From assembly GCF_003123725.1 (NCBI RefSeq), contig NZ_QETA01000004.1:1-64000 (forward strand): a DNA stretch of 64,000 nt. Reading direction: 5' to 3'. The notes beneath the pieces are model-generated. The model was not told the DNA's origin. It did not search any database and saw nothing but the letters and a program-made list of their open reading frames with translations. Each line of letters starts with the position of its first letter. Position 1 is the stretch's first letter. Both the position numbers and the translations under genes were made by a program. The stretch comes from Corticimicrobacter populi. Lineage in GTDB: Bacteria; Pseudomonadota; Gammaproteobacteria; Burkholderiales; Burkholderiaceae_B. This document shows positions 49,924 through 58,544 of the stretch, piece by piece.

Positions 49924-50068
49924 TTTGTGTTTGCATTGCGTGCGGGACTGCCCGCGAGAGAGGCAGCAAGCTGCTGCCATAAGGTTGCCGTCGGCGCCAA
50001 GAGCAGCCCAGGGCGCTTGGCCCTGGCATCGCTGACAGAGGCGGCCAGGCCCTCTGGCACCTCATCGT

Positions 50069-51457
50069 TCAGAACTCTTCCAGATATCGCATTCGGAACC
50101 GCTTGCCCTTGATATTGCTGTTCGACACTCTGGAGAACACCTGCTTGGCGATCTGTCGATCCAGTGCCACATAGGCATTGAACTCGGTGATGTTGATCTT
50201 GCCGACCTGTTCGAAGCTCAGCCCGCCGTCGCCCGTCAGGGCACCCAGCAGGTCGCCGGGGCGCAGTTTGTCTTTCTTGCCGCCATGGATGCACAGCGTG
50301 ACCATGGGCGCGCGCAGGGGGCGATCCGACTTGGGGCGCAGGGACTTGATGTCGGCCCATTTCAGCGGGCTGCCCTGGTACTGCTCGATCAGGTTGGCCC
50401 AGTGCATTTCCTCGGGCGAGCACAGGCTCAGCGCCAGGCCTTTCTGGTCGCCGCGACCGCTGCGGCCGATGCGATGGACGTGGACTTCGGTGTCCTTGGT
50501 CACGTCCACATTGATCACGGCACCCAGGTTCTGGATATCCAGGCCGCGCGCAGCGACGTCGGTGGCGACCAGCACGGCGCAGCTTCGGTTGGAGAACTGG
50601 ATCAGGATTTCGTCGCGGTCACGTTGTTCCAGATCGCCATTGAGTGCCTGGGCACTGATGCCTTCGGCACGCAGGCGCTCGATCAGCTCGTGGCTGCGGA
50701 TCTTGGTGTTGCAGAAGGCCAGCGTGGATTCGGGTCGGAAATGGGCCAAAAGCTGGACTACGGCGTCGAGCCGTTCGCTGTCGTCGATTTCATAGAAAAT
50801 CTGTTCGATGCGGCTGGCATCGTGCTGTGTCTCGACCTTGACCTCGGCCGGGTTGCGCAGGAAGCGGGCGCTCAGCTTGCGGATGTTGTCGGGGTAGGTC
50901 GCCGAGAACAGCAGGGTCTGGCGCTTGGCCGGGCAACGCGAGGCGATGGCGACGATGTCGTCGTGAAAGCCCATGTCCACCATGCGGTCGGCTTCGTCCA
51001 GTACCAGTGTGGTCAGGCCGGACAGATCCAGGTTGCCGCGCGCCAGGTGATCCTGGATACGGCCGGGCGTGCCCACCACAATGTGCGCACCTCGTGCCAG
51101 TGATTCGGCCTGGGGGCGTGCCGCTACGCCGCCGCACAGGGTCAGGATTTTGACGTTGGGAATCAGCCGGGCCAGTCGACGCAGTTCCTGGGCAACCTGG
51201 TCGGCCAGTTCCCGGGTCGGACAGACCAGCAGGGCCTGTGGGGCCAGGCGTCGGGTATCCAGTGTCTGCAGGACGCCCAGGCCGAAGGCGGCGGTCTTGC
51301 CGCTGCCGGTCTTGGCCTGCGCGATCAGGTCGCGGCCTTCCAGCACGAGCGGCAGGCTTTGTGCCTGGATAGGCGTCATCTGTTCGAAACCCAGGCTTTG
51401 CAGGTTGTCGAGCAGGGCGGGCAGAAGAGGCAGGGTGGAGAACGGGGCGGTGGTCAC
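50069..51457 (-). CDS. dbpA: ATP-dependent RNA helicase DbpA
   Basis: DbpA is a DEAD-box helicase that docks on helix 92 of 23S rRNA during 50S assembly. The roughly 460-residue protein has the Q motif MTPIQAQSLP, AKTGSGKTAA, PTRELADQ, LDEADRMVDMGF, SATYP, VATDVAARGLDI and HRIGRSGR. The C-terminal DbpA RNA-binding domain (about residues 385-460) starts VTLCIHGGKKDKLRPGDLLGALTG, the feature that separates DbpA from other DEAD-box proteins. The start is unsure: GTG 51457 matches the conserved N-terminus but lacks a clear ribosome site; ATG 51595 would add 46 unconserved residues. Three hairpins without T runs lie in the 145 bp after its stop. Confidence 0.92.
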   Translation of the reverse strand: MTTAPFSTLPLLPALLDNLQSLGFEQMTPIQAQSLPLVLEGRDLIAQAKTGSGKTAAFGLGVLQTLDTRRLAPQALLVCPTRELADQVAQELRRLARLIPNVKILTLCGGVAARPQAESLARGAHIVVGTPGRIQDHLARGNLDLSGLTTLVLDEADRMVDMGFHDDIVAIASRCPAKRQTLLFSATYPDNIRKLSARFLRNPAEVKVETQHDASRIEQIFYEIDDSERLDAVVQLLAHFRPESTLAFCNTKIRSHELIERLRAEGISAQALNGDLEQRDRDEILIQFSNRSCAVLVATDVAARGLDIQNLGAVINVDVTKDTEVHVHRIGRSGRGDQKGLALSLCSPEEMHWANLIEQYQGSPLKWADIKSLRPKSDRPLRAPMVTLCIHGGKKDKLRPGDLLGALTGDGGLSFEQVGKINITEFNAYVALDRQIAKQVFSRVSNSNIKGKRFRMRYLEEF

Positions 51458-51602
51458 GACGGGGGATGCTCGCAGAGGGGCGGCCAGCGGGCCGCGCAGG
51501 ATGGATTCAGCCGACAGTGTATGCCGTTCGCTGACGTTATCGTGCGTTGCCCGCCAAATAATGTGCCGCTTTGCAGCGGCACGCGAGCGGTACATTGCTG
51601 AC

Positions 51603-52385
51603 CTACTGCATGAACCAGCCGTGGCTGACTACCATAGTCTGGCCGGTCAGCGCGTTGTTCCTGGCGGCTGCGAAGAACAGCACGGCATCGGCCACGTCGT
51701 CGGTCGTGGTGAATTCGCCATCGACGGTGTCCTTGAGCATCACGGTCTTGATGACCTGTTCTTCCGTGATGCCCAGTTCCTTGGCCTGCTCGGGGATCTG
51801 CTTGTCCACCAGTGGCGTGCGTACGAAACCGGGGCAGACGACGTTGGCCGTCACGTTGTGCTCTGCACCTTCCTTGGCCAGTACCTTGGCCAGGCCGACC
51901 AGACCGTGCTTGGCGGTGACGTAGGGGGCCTTGAGCTTGGAGGCTTCCTTGGAGTGTACCGAACCCATGTAGACCACGCGGCCATAGTTGGCGGCGTACA
52001 TGTGCCTGAGGCAGGCGCGGGTTGTCAGGAACGCACCGTCGAGGTGGATGGACAGCAGTTTTTTCCAGTCGGCGTAGGGGAAGTCCACCAGCGGCTTGAC
52101 GATCTGGATGCCGGCATTGCTGACCAGGATGTCGATCTTGCCGTATTTGGTGATGACGTCGGCCACGCCTTTCTCGACCTGATCTTCATCCGTGACGTTC
52201 ATGGCGACGGCAAAGGCGTCGGCCCCGGTCGCCTTGATTTCCTCGGCGGTGGCCTGGGCGGCCTGCAGGTTGAGGTCGGCGATCACGGGGGTGCCGCCTT
52301 CGGCCGCGAAGCGCAGTGCGATTTCCTTGCCGATACCGCTGGCGGCACCGGTGATGATACCGATCTTTCCATCAAAGCGGGACAT
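51603..52385 (-). CDS. 3-hydroxybutyrate dehydrogenase
   Basis: This 260-residue short-chain dehydrogenase interconverts 3-hydroxybutyrate and acetoacetate with NAD. It has the cofactor motif TGAASGIGKEIAL, NAG at 90-92, and the catalytic Ser142, Tyr155 and Lys159 in MGSVHSKEASKLKAPYVTAKHG. The last residues (MVVSHGWFMQ) match the HBDH/BdhA C-terminus. It lies 12 bases after acetoacetate decarboxylase, so the two handle the same intermediate and are one operon with the patatin gene. Confidence 0.9.
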   Translation of the reverse strand: MSRFDGKIGIITGAASGIGKEIALRFAAEGGTPVIADLNLQAAQATAEEIKATGADAFAVAMNVTDEDQVEKGVADVITKYGKIDILVSNAGIQIVKPLVDFPYADWKKLLSIHLDGAFLTTRACLRHMYAANYGRVVYMGSVHSKEASKLKAPYVTAKHGLVGLAKVLAKEGAEHNVTANVVCPGFVRTPLVDKQIPEQAKELGITEEQVIKTVMLKDTVDGEFTTTDDVADAVLFFAAARNNALTGQTMVVSHGWFMQ

Positions 52386-52397
52386 GTGCTGTCTCCT

Positions 52398-53171
52398 TCA
52401 GAGGGTGGGGGTTGAGTCGGGGGCCAGGTAGTCGTAAACCACTTCGCCCAGGCCCAGTGTCAGGTCGGCGATGTAGTGGGTGGCCGACACCACTTCGCGC
52501 ACGGGCAGCCGCGCCACGTCACACATGGCATGTTCGAAGAGCTGCAATGCGCCGGGACCGTCCCAGGCTCCCTTGAGCGTGACATCTTCCATGTAGTAGC
52601 GAACCAGTTCGCAGATACGTGGCGAACCGTCCACGTGGGGGATGATCTTGATCATGAAGGCCGGCTTGTCCAGGTTCCTGGCGAAGCTGGGCAGGTCGAG
52701 TTCGCGGTGCTTGTAGCCCATGGTGGCCGTGGCGCACAGGACCGAGCCATAGTGCAGCGTGCCGACCAGGGTTTCCTGCTCATGCCGCAGGTTGGGGGTA
52801 GCCAGCTTTTTGGGAAAGCCCCAGAGTTCGCGCCCACCGGTAATCGGTGCGTTGTCATCCAGGTACATGGCATGCACAAAGCTGCCCTCCTGCACCTCGC
52901 CCTGGGGCGTGGTGAAGCGTACCGGGATCACCTGGCCTGTCTCGGTGTAGTCGCCAAAGCCGGTGGAATCGGGCATGCGGATGAATTCGTAGGCCACGGT
53001 GTCGCCGACCACCTCCAGTGGCTCCGGCACCAGCGCCTGCAGGCGCTCGGGGTCGGTGCGATAGGTGATGACGAAGAATTCCCGGTTGTAGAACTTGTAG
53101 GGTGGCCGGGGATAGGCGGGGTTGTGCAGCGGCATGGCAAAGGCGCTGGCGCGCACATCTGCGATTTTCAT
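52398..53171 (-). CDS. adc: acetoacetate decarboxylase
   Basis: Adc converts acetoacetate to acetone and CO2. The 257-residue protein has the family core [15 protein letters not shown], in which one of the two Lys residues (121/122) is the Schiff-base lysine, and [21 protein letters not shown] at the N-terminus. The gene sits between a patatin-like hydrolase and 3-hydroxybutyrate dehydrogenase, consistent with breakdown of polyhydroxybutyrate or ketone bodies. Confidence 0.9.
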   Translation of the reverse strand: MKIADVRASAFAMPLHNPAYPRPPYKFYNREFFVITYRTDPERLQALVPEPLEVVGDTVAYEFIRMPDSTGFGDYTETGQVIPVRFTTPQGEVQEGSFVHAMYLDDNAPITGGRELWGFPKKLATPNLRHEQETLVGTLHYGSVLCATATMGYKHRELDLPSFARNLDKPAFMIKIIPHVDGSPRICELVRYYMEDVTLKGAWDGPGALQLFEHAMCDVARLPVREVVSATHYIADLTLGLGEVVYDYLAPDSTPTL

Positions 53172-53194
53172 CGGTCGAGTCTCCTTGCTCTGGA

Positions 53195-54367
53195 TCAGGA
53201 TTGCTTTTTGCGATGCACGTCAAAGGTAGCGACACCGTCCGGACTGGTCGGGCATTGCAGGACTTCCGGGTGCCGGAGCGTCAGGATGGCGTCTTCGTAG
53301 CCGGCGTGCCAGTGCTCGTGCATGGTGGTGCGCGAGAACTCATAATCCTTGCTGACGCCTTCATATTCCTTGGCGCGGTAGATCAGCTGGATGATGTTGT
53401 AGTCCTTTTCATCCGCTTCCGAGATCAGCGCATCGATTTCGGCATCCTCCGCGCCCAGCAGTGCGGCGTCGGGCATTTTCTCGATCAGGCGAGCCAGGGC
53501 ACGACGCAGGCGCTGTTGTCGTCGGAACTGGTCGGTGGCCTGCCGTGTGCGGCTCGAAAATCGAATGTCCTTAAGGCGGATGTCCTGGCAGATCAGGTCG
53601 CCCGGAAATTCACCCCGGGCACTCCAGAGATCGACCTGGAATGCCAGTGTGTCGCAGCGTGGCTTGCTGTCCAGTACCCACTGGAGCGGCGTATTGGAGA
53701 CCAGCCCGCCATCCCAGTAGGGTTCGCCATCGACCATCACCGCCGGGAAGCCGGGGGGCAGCGCACCGCTGGCCATGACATGCTCGGGGCCGATAGTATG
53801 GGTGGTGGTGTCGAAATAGGTGAAATTGCCGGTTAGCACGTTGACGGCACCGACGCTGAACCGCATCTTGCCGGTGTTGATCCGGTCGAAATCGACCAGT
53901 CGCTCCAGCGTGGCCTTGAGGGGCGACGTATCGTAGAAACTCTGGGCGTTGTCCGTTCCGGATGGGGCCAGCAACGGATGCAGCAGGCGAGGTTTGAAAA
54001 AATCCTGTGCGCCGTTGATCAGTGTGGCGAAGGCGCTGATCTGATTCGACCAGCCGCGCAGCACGTCGTGCTGGGGCTCGATGCCGGTGGCCTGCAGCCC
54101 CCAGAGCGATGGCAGATAGGCCGGATGGGCCGGCGGTGTGGCCGTGATGGTTTGCCAGAAATCCCGTAGTGCATCAACCCGTTTTTCGGGAGGATTGCCG
54201 GCGATCAGTGCGGCATTGATGGCACCGATGGAAATGCCGGCTACCCAGTCCGGGTGCAGGTCCTTTTCTGCCAGAACCTCGTAGACCCCGGCCTGATAAG
54301 AGCCAAGCGCACCACCGCCCTGCAGGATCAGGGCGATGCGTTCAAAGGGAGCGTGTTGCTTTTTCAT
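53195..54367 (-). CDS. patatin-like phospholipase family protein (DUF3734 type)
   Basis: The 390-residue hydrolase has the patatin oxyanion loop [20 protein letters not shown], the nucleophile elbow GISIGA (Ser46) and DGG in [10 protein letters not shown] that supplies the catalytic Asp. A C-terminal DUF3734-like region follows (about residues 270-385, [20 protein letters not shown]). In PHB-making bacteria proteins of this group are often linked to hydroxybutyrate genes. Here it leads the patatin-adc-hydroxybutyrate dehydrogenase operon with gaps of 23 and 12 bases, so a role in lipid or PHB turnover is a reasonable inference. Confidence 0.85.
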   Translation of the reverse strand: MKKQHAPFERIALILQGGGALGSYQAGVYEVLAEKDLHPDWVAGISIGAINAALIAGNPPEKRVDALRDFWQTITATPPAHPAYLPSLWGLQATGIEPQHDVLRGWSNQISAFATLINGAQDFFKPRLLHPLLAPSGTDNAQSFYDTSPLKATLERLVDFDRINTGKMRFSVGAVNVLTGNFTYFDTTTHTIGPEHVMASGALPPGFPAVMVDGEPYWDGGLVSNTPLQWVLDSKPRCDTLAFQVDLWSARGEFPGDLICQDIRLKDIRFSSRTRQATDQFRRQQRLRRALARLIEKMPDAALLGAEDAEIDALISEADEKDYNIIQLIYRAKEYEGVSKDYEFSRTTMHEHWHAGYEDAILTLRHPEVLQCPTSPDGVATFDVHRKKQS

Positions 54368-54472
54368 GCATCAACTCCATCTGGAAATAGGTGGAAATTC
54401 ATACAGACAATAATCACGATTCAATAAAATTGATGTGTCTATTGCTTTTTGTTACATAAGAATAATATCCGC

Positions 54473-54502
54473 TTGCGCCTTTGTTTATTCTCGGCATATA
54501 CA
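54473..54502 (+). promoter_or_regulatory. putative proP promoter
   Basis: TTGCGC (54473-54478) and TATACA (54497-54502) with an 18-base spacer lie about 60 bases before proP in an AT-rich 197-bp divergent region. The rest of that region must also hold the minus-strand patatin promoter. Confidence 0.5.
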
Positions 54503-54564
54503 GTCATCTGCATTAAGAGGCTGGCCAGTTTTATTTTCATAATGCGTTCACTGGAAACGGATCG

Positions 54565-56094
54565 ATGACAACAACACCTGCATCGCAGCCAGCACGTCCT
54601 CTGGGACTGGATGACATTACCGTCATCGATGATTCAAAACTCAAGAAAGCCGTGACGGCCGCCGCTCTGGGCAATGCCATGGAGTGGTTCGATTTTGGCG
54701 TATATGGTTTCGTGGCCTTTGCTCTGGGCAAGGTGTTCTTTCCCGATGCATCGCCAGCCGTGCAGACCATCGCGGCCCTGGGGACATTTTCTGTGCCGTT
54801 TCTGGTTCGGCCACTGGGGGGCGTGTTCTTCGGGCTGATGGGAGACAGGTTCGGACGCCAGAAAGTCCTGTCATTGACCATTATCATCATGGCGATCAGC
54901 ACCTTCTGCATCGGGCTGATCCCTGCCTACGCCACGATTGGCCTGTGGGCACCGATTTTGCTGCTGTTGTGCAAGTTGGCACAGGGGTTCTCGGTCGGCG
55001 GTGAATATACGGGGGCTGCGATTTTCGTGGCCGAATATGCGCCGGATCGTCGTCGAGGTTTTCTCGGCAGCTGGCTGGATTTCGGCTCCATTGCGGGTTT
55101 CGTGATGGGCGCAGGCCTGGTGGTGGTGCTGCAGACCATATTGGGCGAGGCACGTTTCCTGGACTGGGGCTGGCGCGTGCCATTCTTCGTGGCCGGGCCG
55201 CTGGGCCTGCTGGGTTTGTATCTGCGCCATGCAGCGGAAGAAACCCCCGCCTTCACGCAGCAGCTCGAACGCATGGAGCAGGGCGACCGCGATGCGATCA
55301 AGGAGCGGCCCGGCGTGTCGTTTCGCGAGATATTCACGCGCTACCGCAAGGCACTGCTGATCTGCATCGGCATGGTACTGGTCACGAATATCACCTATTA
55401 CATGCTGCTGACCTATTTGCCGACGTATCTGTCGAGCAGTCTGGGTTATTCCGAAGCGCATGGTGTCCTGATCATTATCGTGGTGATGATCGGCATGCTG
55501 TTTGTCCAGCCGGTGGTGGGTTTCGTCAGCGACAAGGTCGGCCGCAAGCCATTTTTGCTGATCGGCAGCGTGGGCCTGTTTTTCCTGGCCTTGCCTGCTT
55601 TCAAGATGATCGGGACCGATAATACCGGCATGATTTTCCTGGGGCTGCTGGTACTGGCGGTGCTGCTCAACTGCCTGACCGGTGTCATGGCGTCGACGCT
55701 GCCGGCATTGTTTCCCACTCGGATCCGCTACAGCGCCCTGGCCAGTTCGTTCAATATCGCCATTATCCTCGCAGGCCTGACGCCGACGGTGGCCGCCTGG
55801 CTGGTCGAATCCACGCAGGATCTGATGATCCCTGCCTATTATCTGATGGCGGCCGCCCTGATCGGTCTGACGACGTCGTTTTTCTTACCGGAGACGGCAA
55901 ACCGGCCACTGCGTGGCGATACGCCCAATGCCTCGAGTCGGCAGGAGGCACGAGTTTTGCTCCAGCAGGCTTACGAGCATATCGAGCAGAACGTGGAAGA
56001 AGTCGATGAGCGGATACTCGCACTGGAAGAGCAGATCGAGAAATTGCGGCAGCGTCGGCAGACCCTGGTAGACCAGCATCCCCGGCTGGATTAG
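54565..56094 (+). CDS. proP: proline/glycine betaine:H+ symporter ProP
   Basis: ProP takes up osmoprotectants when osmolality rises. The 509-residue MFS protein follows E. coli ProP along its length: ITVIDDSKLKKAVTAAALGN, AMEWFDFGVYGFVAFALGKV, FGRQKVLSLTIIIMAISTF and ASTLPALFPTRIRYSALASS. It ends in a charged heptad region (about residues 455-505, VEEVDERILALEEQIEKLRQ) that matches the osmosensory coiled coil. That coiled coil separates ProP from general metabolite:H+ symporters. GGAAACGG precedes the ATG. Confidence 0.92.
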   Translation: MTTTPASQPARPLGLDDITVIDDSKLKKAVTAAALGNAMEWFDFGVYGFVAFALGKVFFPDASPAVQTIAALGTFSVPFLVRPLGGVFFGLMGDRFGRQKVLSLTIIIMAISTFCIGLIPAYATIGLWAPILLLLCKLAQGFSVGGEYTGAAIFVAEYAPDRRRGFLGSWLDFGSIAGFVMGAGLVVVLQTILGEARFLDWGWRVPFFVAGPLGLLGLYLRHAAEETPAFTQQLERMEQGDRDAIKERPGVSFREIFTRYRKALLICIGMVLVTNITYYMLLTYLPTYLSSSLGYSEAHGVLIIIVVMIGMLFVQPVVGFVSDKVGRKPFLLIGSVGLFFLALPAFKMIGTDNTGMIFLGLLVLAVLLNCLTGVMASTLPALFPTRIRYSALASSFNIAIILAGLTPTVAAWLVESTQDLMIPAYYLMAAALIGLTTSFFLPETANRPLRGDTPNASSRQEARVLLQQAYEHIEQNVEEVDERILALEEQIEKLRQRRQTLVDQHPRLD

Positions 56095-56111
56095 GAGAAA
56101 GTTATTTTCTG

Positions 56112-56196
56112 TCCGGATATATCGACATAACCAGAGATTATTCCATGCTGGTTGTATGGGTATTAAAATCCCGGTTTTGACTTCGATATATCAGGA
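56112..56196 (+). promoter_or_regulatory. leader with a 14-bp inverted repeat covering the metQ2 ribosome site
   Basis: TCCGGATATATCGA (56112-56125) pairs with TCGATATATCAGGA (56183-56196) at 13 of 14 positions. The second arm contains the AGGA ribosome site of the orphan metQ. Between the arms a second helix can form (AACCAG at 56129-56134 with CTGGTT at 56148-56153, plus two outer pairs). As RNA this would be a branched structure closing the ribosome site. As DNA, the two self-palindromic GATATATC boxes could be paired repressor sites. A TATTAA at 56161-56166 might be a -10 box, which would favour the operator reading. Confidence 0.5.
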
Positions 56197-56202
56197 ACCA
56201 TG

Positions 56203-57000
56203 ATGCGGACCTCTCTGCTGCGCGCCATTTTTCTCTCATCCCTGCTGGTGTTGTCGGGAGGTGCCGGTGCCGCAGGTGATGCGCCGCTCAAGGTGGGTGT
56301 GACGGCGGGCCCGCATGCCCAGATCGGCGAGGTGGTCAAGGCCGAAGCCGCCCGGCGCGGGCTGGTGGTGGAACTGATCGAGTTCAGCGATTACGTGCAG
56401 CCCAATGCCGCGCTGGATGCCGGCGAAATCGACCTCAATGTCTACCAGCATCGCCCCTTCCTGGAAGCGCAGAACAAGGGCCGGGGCTATCGACTGGTGC
56501 CGGTCGCCGATGCCGTGGTGCAGCAGATCGGTATCTATAGCCGCAAGGTCGGCAAGCTGGATGACCTGCCCCAGGGGGCGCAGGTGGCGATTCCCAATGA
56601 TCCGACCAATGGCGCACGGGCGCTGCTGGTCCTGCGCGACGCAGGCCTGATCGGGCTGCGCGAAGGCGTGGATGTGGGGGCATCGCCGCTCGACGTGGTG
56701 GAAAATCCCAAGGGCATCCGGTTCGTCGAGATCGAGGCGGCACAGTTGCCGCATGCGCTGGGCGATGTCGATGCGGCTGCCGTCAACTCTTCGTATGCCA
56801 TTCCGGCCGGGCTTTCGCCCGCGCGCGATGCCCTGGTGCTGGAGCGCAAGGATGGCCCCTATGCGGTGATCGTGATTGCGGCTCGCGAAGACCGGCGCGA
56901 CGATCCGCGTATTGCGCAGTTCGTCGAGGCCTACCATACGCCAGAGGTCAAGGCATTCGTCGAGCAGGCTTTTCCGGATGCCTACTCTGCGGCCTGGTAG
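56203..57000 (+). CDS. orphan MetQ/NlpA-family binding protein
   Basis: The 265-residue precursor has a signal peptide (about residues 1-24, ending GGAGAAGDAP) and the MetQ core KVGVTAGPHAQIGEVVKAEA, LIEFSDYVQPNAALDAGEIDLNVYQHRPFLE and IPNDPTNGARALLVL. No metN or metI adjoins it, so it must borrow the MetNI at 46943-48635 or another permease. It is 24 bases upstream of mtnD, which points to methionine or a methylthio compound as ligand. ATG 56203 fits the AGGA spacing better than ATG 56200. Confidence 0.88.
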   Translation: MRTSLLRAIFLSSLLVLSGGAGAAGDAPLKVGVTAGPHAQIGEVVKAEAARRGLVVELIEFSDYVQPNAALDAGEIDLNVYQHRPFLEAQNKGRGYRLVPVADAVVQQIGIYSRKVGKLDDLPQGAQVAIPNDPTNGARALLVLRDAGLIGLREGVDVGASPLDVVENPKGIRFVEIEAAQLPHALGDVDAAAVNSSYAIPAGLSPARDALVLERKDGPYAVIVIAAREDRRDDPRIAQFVEAYHTPEVKAFVEQAFPDAYSAAW

Positions 57001-57024
57001 TCTGTCGGGACAAGGAGAATCAGC

Positions 57025-57588
57025 ATGACGCAATTGACTGTATACCGTGATGACGCACCGGACCTGCCGGTGCTGCAGACCGCCGATGCCGGGCAGATCG
57101 CCGCACTGGTCGAGACACTGGGCGGGCGCTTCGAGCGCTGGCCGGCGCGTCGTGAACTGGCACCAGGCGCGGCACCCGAGGTGGTGCTGGCGGCCTATGA
57201 GGACGAGATCCATGCGCTGCAGCAGGAAGGGGGATATCAGACGGCAGATGTGATCAGCCTGCATGGCGCACCGTCCAACCTGGCCGAGCTGCGCGCCAAA
57301 TTTCTGGCCGAGCATACGCATGCCGAAGACGAGGTGCGCTTTTTCGTGGCAGGCAGCGGTCTGTTCGTGCTGCATGCGCAGGGGCAGGTATTTGCGTTGC
57401 TGTGCGAAAAGGATGACCTGATTTCGGTGCCGGCCGGCCTGCAGCACTGGTTCGATATGGGACCGTCGCCGTCGTTCACCTGCATCCGCCTGTTTACCGA
57501 TCCGGCGGGCTGGGCGGCGCAATATACGGGAGATGGCATTGCCACCCGGTTTCCGTCTCTGGGTGACGCGAATGGCCCATCTGCCTGA
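57025..57588 (+). CDS. mtnD: acireductone dioxygenase
   Basis: MtnD oxidises the acireductone of the methionine salvage pathway, giving the keto acid precursor of methionine (Fe form) or methylthiopropionate, formate and CO (Ni form). The 187-residue cupin has the metal ligands His97, His99 and Glu103 in EHTHAEDEVRFFV and His141 in QHWFDMG, matching the Klebsiella enzyme nearly residue for residue. AAGGAG precedes the ATG. The other mtn genes are not in this window, so the partner pathway must be encoded elsewhere. Confidence 0.92.
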   Translation: MTQLTVYRDDAPDLPVLQTADAGQIAALVETLGGRFERWPARRELAPGAAPEVVLAAYEDEIHALQQEGGYQTADVISLHGAPSNLAELRAKFLAEHTHAEDEVRFFVAGSGLFVLHAQGQVFALLCEKDDLISVPAGLQHWFDMGPSPSFTCIRLFTDPAGWAAQYTGDGIATRFPSLGDANGPSA

Positions 57589-57604
57589 TGGCAGATAAAC
57601 GCTG

Positions 57605-57629
57605 ATCCGCAGCGGCGGATTTCTTTTTC
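57605..57629 (+). terminator. mtnD terminator, first hairpin
   Basis: ATCCGC (57605-57610) pairs with GCGGAT (57615-57620) around AGCG, followed by TTCTTTTTCT. The stem is short but the T tract is good. Confidence 0.6.
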
Positions 57630-57643
57630 TTACATCCCCCGAT

Positions 57644-57669
57644 GGCTCGCCTTTCTGGCGGGCCTTTTT
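57644..57669 (+). terminator. mtnD terminator, second hairpin
   Basis: GGCTCGCC (57644-57651) pairs with GGCGGGCC (57657-57664), one G-T pair, around TTTCT and is followed by TTTTT. This is the stronger of two tandem terminators isolating mtnD from the gntR operon. Confidence 0.8.
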
Positions 57670-57773
57670 GTTGCCTGGGCTGCTCAGTTACGCCGTTTTG
57701 GCACATATTCTTAGCGCAAACAATTCGTTCGTGCCGGCGCATGCATGGCCTAACTTATCGGCTTCTCTGGACT

Positions 57774-57792
57774 TCACAGCATGGTGCTGTGA
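57774..57792 (+). promoter_or_regulatory. inverted repeat, candidate GntR operator
   Basis: TCACAGCATGGTGCTGTGA has perfect 7-base arms around a 5-base centre and ends 20 bases before the gntR start. FadR-type regulators typically bind such sites to control their own operon. Confidence 0.5.
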
Positions 57793-57812
57793 GCAGCCCA
57801 CAGGGTTTGTCG

Positions 57813-58544
57813 ATGTTACGTCATATGCCTCCTGAATCGTCTCTGCCTGTCGTGCCCGGTACCAACCAGGGCGACTGGGCCTATCAGCGCATACGTCGGG
57901 ACATCCTTTCGTGCCGGTTGTTGCCGGGTGCCATCGTGACCGAGCCGGAGCTGATGGCCACCTATGGCATCGGCAAGAGCAGTTGCCGTATCGCATTGAC
58001 CCGATTGAGCCATGAACACTTTGTCGCCTCACGGCCGCGCAAGGGATATCGGATTGCGCCCATCACGGTCAAGGATGTGGAAGAGGTGTTCACGCTGCGC
58101 GTGCAGCTTGAGCCGCTGGCGGCACGCCTGGCAGTGGGGCGGGTCGATATCGCCAGACTGCGCGAACTGGAGGCGGCCTGCCGTGTCCGGCATCCTGTAC
58201 CGCTGCCGGACCAGATCGATCTGTTCATGGATGCCAACAATGCGTTCCATCTGGAAATCGCCCGTGCGTCCGGTAACGAGCGACTGTTGCGCACCCTGAC
58301 GGGCCTGCTCGATGAAATGAGTCGTCTGGTCGCCCTGGGATTCAATGTCCAGGGAACCAAGCCGGAAATCAAGCATGATCACAATGCCATGATTGCCGCC
58401 TTCGAAGAGGGCGATGGCAAGCGGGCTGAATTGATCGCGCGGCGACACATCGAGACGTTCCAGTCCATGACACTGGAAAAGGTCTATGCCAGCCTGAGCG
58501 AAGCCGGTGCGTCCTTGCCGTTGCTGGCGGAGCGATTCGGATGA
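57813..58544 (+). CDS. GntR-family (FadR subfamily) regulator
   Basis: The 243-residue regulator has an N-terminal winged helix (DWAYQRIRRDILSCRLLPGAIVTEPELMATYGIGKSSCRIALTRL, shortened here to its pattern) and a C-terminal all-helical FCD domain with the usual metal-site pattern: DANNAFHLEIARASGNERL, KHDHNAMIAAFEEGD and ARRHIE. FCD regulators respond to small carboxylates or related metabolites. ATG 57813 has AGGG 7 bases upstream; ATG 57825 is also possible. Its stop overlaps the ATPase gene, so the regulator is cotranscribed with the operon it probably controls. Confidence 0.88.
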   Translation: MLRHMPPESSLPVVPGTNQGDWAYQRIRRDILSCRLLPGAIVTEPELMATYGIGKSSCRIALTRLSHEHFVASRPRKGYRIAPITVKDVEEVFTLRVQLEPLAARLAVGRVDIARLRELEAACRVRHPVPLPDQIDLFMDANNAFHLEIARASGNERLLRTLTGLLDEMSRLVALGFNVQGTKPEIKHDHNAMIAAFEEGDGKRAELIARRHIETFQSMTLEKVYASLSEAGASLPLLAERFG

